A stretch of 64,000 nucleotides of DNA. Source: Cheiracanthium punctorium. Lineage: Eukaryota > Arthropoda > Arachnida > Araneae > Cheiracanthiidae. Position numbers and translations under genes: made by a program. Positions 62,561-64,000 of the stretch are shown here, in pieces (the stretch's first letter is position 1; every line of letters begins with the position of its first letter). The notes beneath the pieces were generated by a model. It was not told the DNA's origin. It did not search any database and was given only the letters and a program-made list of their open reading frames with translations. The stretch lies in assembly GCA_038373885.1 (NCBI GenBank), contig JAWZYV010015821.1, positions 63,446 through 127,445 of the forward strand, read 5' to 3'.

Positions 62561-62836
62561 CCCATTCGTGCCTGGATATTTTTGCGACTTTCTTCGATTT
62601 TTGCTAACACCATCAGTAATTGATAAATTTCTGATGTCAATTTCTTGAACAAGGGATGATTTCTTTTAAAATCATTATGCATAAAAATCGAAATATCAAC
62701 ATCCCACTTTGCCATATTAAAATGTTTTGTGGAATTGAGGTTCAATACTCGCGAATAAAGGCTCGGAAAAATAAATAACGTTTTCGAATGATAGCGAAAA
62801 TGCCGTCCCAAAAAAGGGACGCTAGGCATAAATGGG
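62561..62836. mobile_element. piggyBac-type MITE, 276 bp, copy 1
   Basis: TTAA at 62557-62560 and 62837-62840 frames inverted ends CCCATTCGTGCCTGG and CCCATTTATGCCTAG. It interrupts RT between two codons' worth of continuous reading, so its removal with one TTAA restores the frame locally. Non-coding. Same length as copy 2. Confidence 0.9.
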
Positions 62837-63480
62837 TTAATGCAATGACTATTCCTGACAAGTATCCCATTCCCACATACAGGATTTTACACATGCCTTG
62901 CATGGTAACCGAATTTTTTCACGCTTAGATTTAATTAAAGCGTATCATCAAATCCCTTTAGATAAGGATTAATTCCAAAATCAGCTTTGATAACAGCTTT
63001 TGGACTATATGAACATAAATTTATGTACATGGGTTTATCTAATGCCGCACAAAGCTTTCAAAGATTTATTGACGAAGTAGTTCGCGATTTAGATTTCTGT
63101 TTTGCCTACTTGGATGATGTACTAGTTGCATCAGAATCTGAAGATTAACACTTAAAAGATCTAGAAACGGTGTTTAAACGTTTAGAGGATTACGGTGTTG
63201 TACTTAATGTAGAAAAATGCATTTTTGGCCAAGCTGAAGTAAAATTCTTGGGACACAAGGTTTCTAGCACAGGTTTATCTCCTTTACCTGAGAAAATAGA
63301 AACTTTACAAAAATATCCTTTACCAGATACAGTTCAGGAATTACGCAGATTCTTGGCCATGCTGAATTTTTATCACCGATTCTTAAAAAATGCTGCTGCT
63401 TTACAAGCCCCATTATATGATCTTTGCAAAGGATCAAAGAAAAATGATCGCTCAAAAATTGATTGGTCGGATGACCTTAA

Positions 63481-63756
63481 CCCATTTGTGCCTGGATATT
63501 TTTGCGACTTTCTTCGATTTTTACTGATAACAGAAATAATAGATAAATTTCTGATGTCAAATTCTTGAACAAGGAACGATTTCTTTTAAAATCATTATGC
63601 ATAAAAATCGAAATATCAACATCCTACTTGGTCATGTTAAAATATTTTGTAGAGTTCAGGTTCAATACTCATGAATAAAGGCTAGGAAAAATAAATAACG
63701 TTTTCGACTAATAGCGAAAATGCCGTCCCAAAAAAGGGACACTAGGCATAAATGGG
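63481..63756. mobile_element. piggyBac-type MITE, 276 bp, copy 2
   Basis: TTAA at 63477-63480 and 63757-63760, with ends CCCATTTGTGCCTGG and CCCATTTATGCCTAG. It is in the same orientation as copy 1 and nearly identical to it (ATGCATAAAAATCGAAATAT, AAATGCCGTCCC). It interrupts pol between RT and RNase H. Confidence 0.92.
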
Positions 63757-64000
63757 TTAAGCGAACGTTTTCGGACTGTCGAGTTAATAGCGAACGCAAC
63801 AATGCTTGCTTTCCCCAATCCTGATGCTGAACTAAGTTTAATGGTTGACGCATCGAATTCGGCTACTGGATCGGTGTTACAACAAACACATAATGAAATC
63901 ACAGAGCCTTTAGCATTTTTCTCTAGAAAATTAACAACGGCTGGAAAAAATTGCAGTACATATGATCGCGAATTACTCGCTATTTACAGTGCCGTTCGGC

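Larger units (their letters stand above)
60651..64000 (+). mobile_element. Decayed Ty3/Gypsy element running off the right edge
   Basis: LTR at 60651 to about 61005, leader, broken gag, protease, reverse transcriptase and the start of RNase H at the window end. It has inserted into the BEL relic in opposite orientation. It carries two TTAA-flanked MITEs in pol. Integrase and the 3' LTR lie outside the window. Confidence 0.85.
61862..64000 (+). pseudogene. Pol relic of the decayed Gypsy element
   Basis: Protease frame 61862-62245: LSFLTDTGAAVSVLP holds the catalytic DTG, followed by ILGADFLG. RT part 1 (62242-62560): KPRRLSPEKLKIAKREISKL, RPSTSPW, then KNGEWRVCGDFRRL after a shift. RT part 2 (62841-63476): AYHQIPL, YMGLSNAAQSFQRF, YLDDVLVASE (YLDD at 63107-63118), VKFLGHKVS and RRFLAMLNFYHRF. 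RNase H start (63761-64000): LSLMVDASNSATGSVLQQ and YDRELLAIY. Breaks include frameshifts near 62245, 62500 and 62970, a stop at 63146, and the two MITEs. The gene continues beyond the window. Confidence 0.9.

Overview
The window looks like a repeat-packed intronic or intergenic stretch of an arthropod genome, most likely a chelicerate and plausibly a spider. This rests on inference from content, not on a search. The DNA is AT-rich and eukaryotic, with almost no long coding frames outside transposons. The transposons are Tc1, piggyBac, P, hAT, Harbinger, Ty3/Gypsy, BEL/Pao, LINE and tRNA-SINE.

The one host-gene piece I can defend is an 83-bp exon at 55468-55550 on the + strand. It encodes the disulfide loop of a cys-loop ligand-gated chloride channel, closest in my recollection to the arthropod GABA-receptor beta-type (LCCH3-like) subunit. 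It has a polypyrimidine-AG acceptor and a GTGAGT donor. No neighbouring exon of that gene is recognisable, so most of the window may lie in its introns. Two other short open stretches ending in GTAAGT (2761-2932 and about 37037-37168) are weak exon candidates.

Left part (about 2.9-21 kb). A palindromic element at 2937-5521 carries a second MITE and an apparently intact Tc1-like transposon, stacked at its central TA. A tRNA-SINE follows at 5.9 kb. A roughly 1.75-kb near-palindrome (8420-11368) is split by a 1189-bp Harbinger-like element. Next come a decayed P-element/THAP9-like transposase (12.0-13.56 kb), a 42-bp minisatellite (13.7-14.06 kb) and a decayed piggyBac transposase (16.9-18.0 kb), the last bounded by a hAT MITE with a perfect 8-bp target duplication.

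Middle part (21-34 kb). An old Ty3/Gypsy element on the - strand has been split twice. One interruption is a cluster of TA-flanked elements (23.0-25.7 kb). The other is a young, nearly complete Ty3/Gypsy element on the + strand (26235-33445). The young element has about 99% identical LTRs, an ATAC target duplication, a tRNA-Leu-type primer site, gag, and a pol reached by a probable -1 frameshift at GGGAAAC directly before the gag stop. A premature stop removes the last 43 codons of its pol.

Right part (34-64 kb). This holds a second SINE of the 5.9-kb family, many short hAT/mariner MITEs with clear target duplications, a 2.55-kb element with a decayed - strand ORF, a 5'-truncated LINE, the receptor exon, two decayed BEL/Pao elements and a decayed Ty3/Gypsy element running off the right edge. 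Two 276-bp TTAA-flanked MITEs of one family sit inside that last pol gene.

I found no convincing new cellular system. The most unusual features are architectural: nested insertions at palindrome centres, a flipped 33-bp segment inside a long hairpin, paired MITE insertions in one gene, and SINEs that share a body but have different heads.
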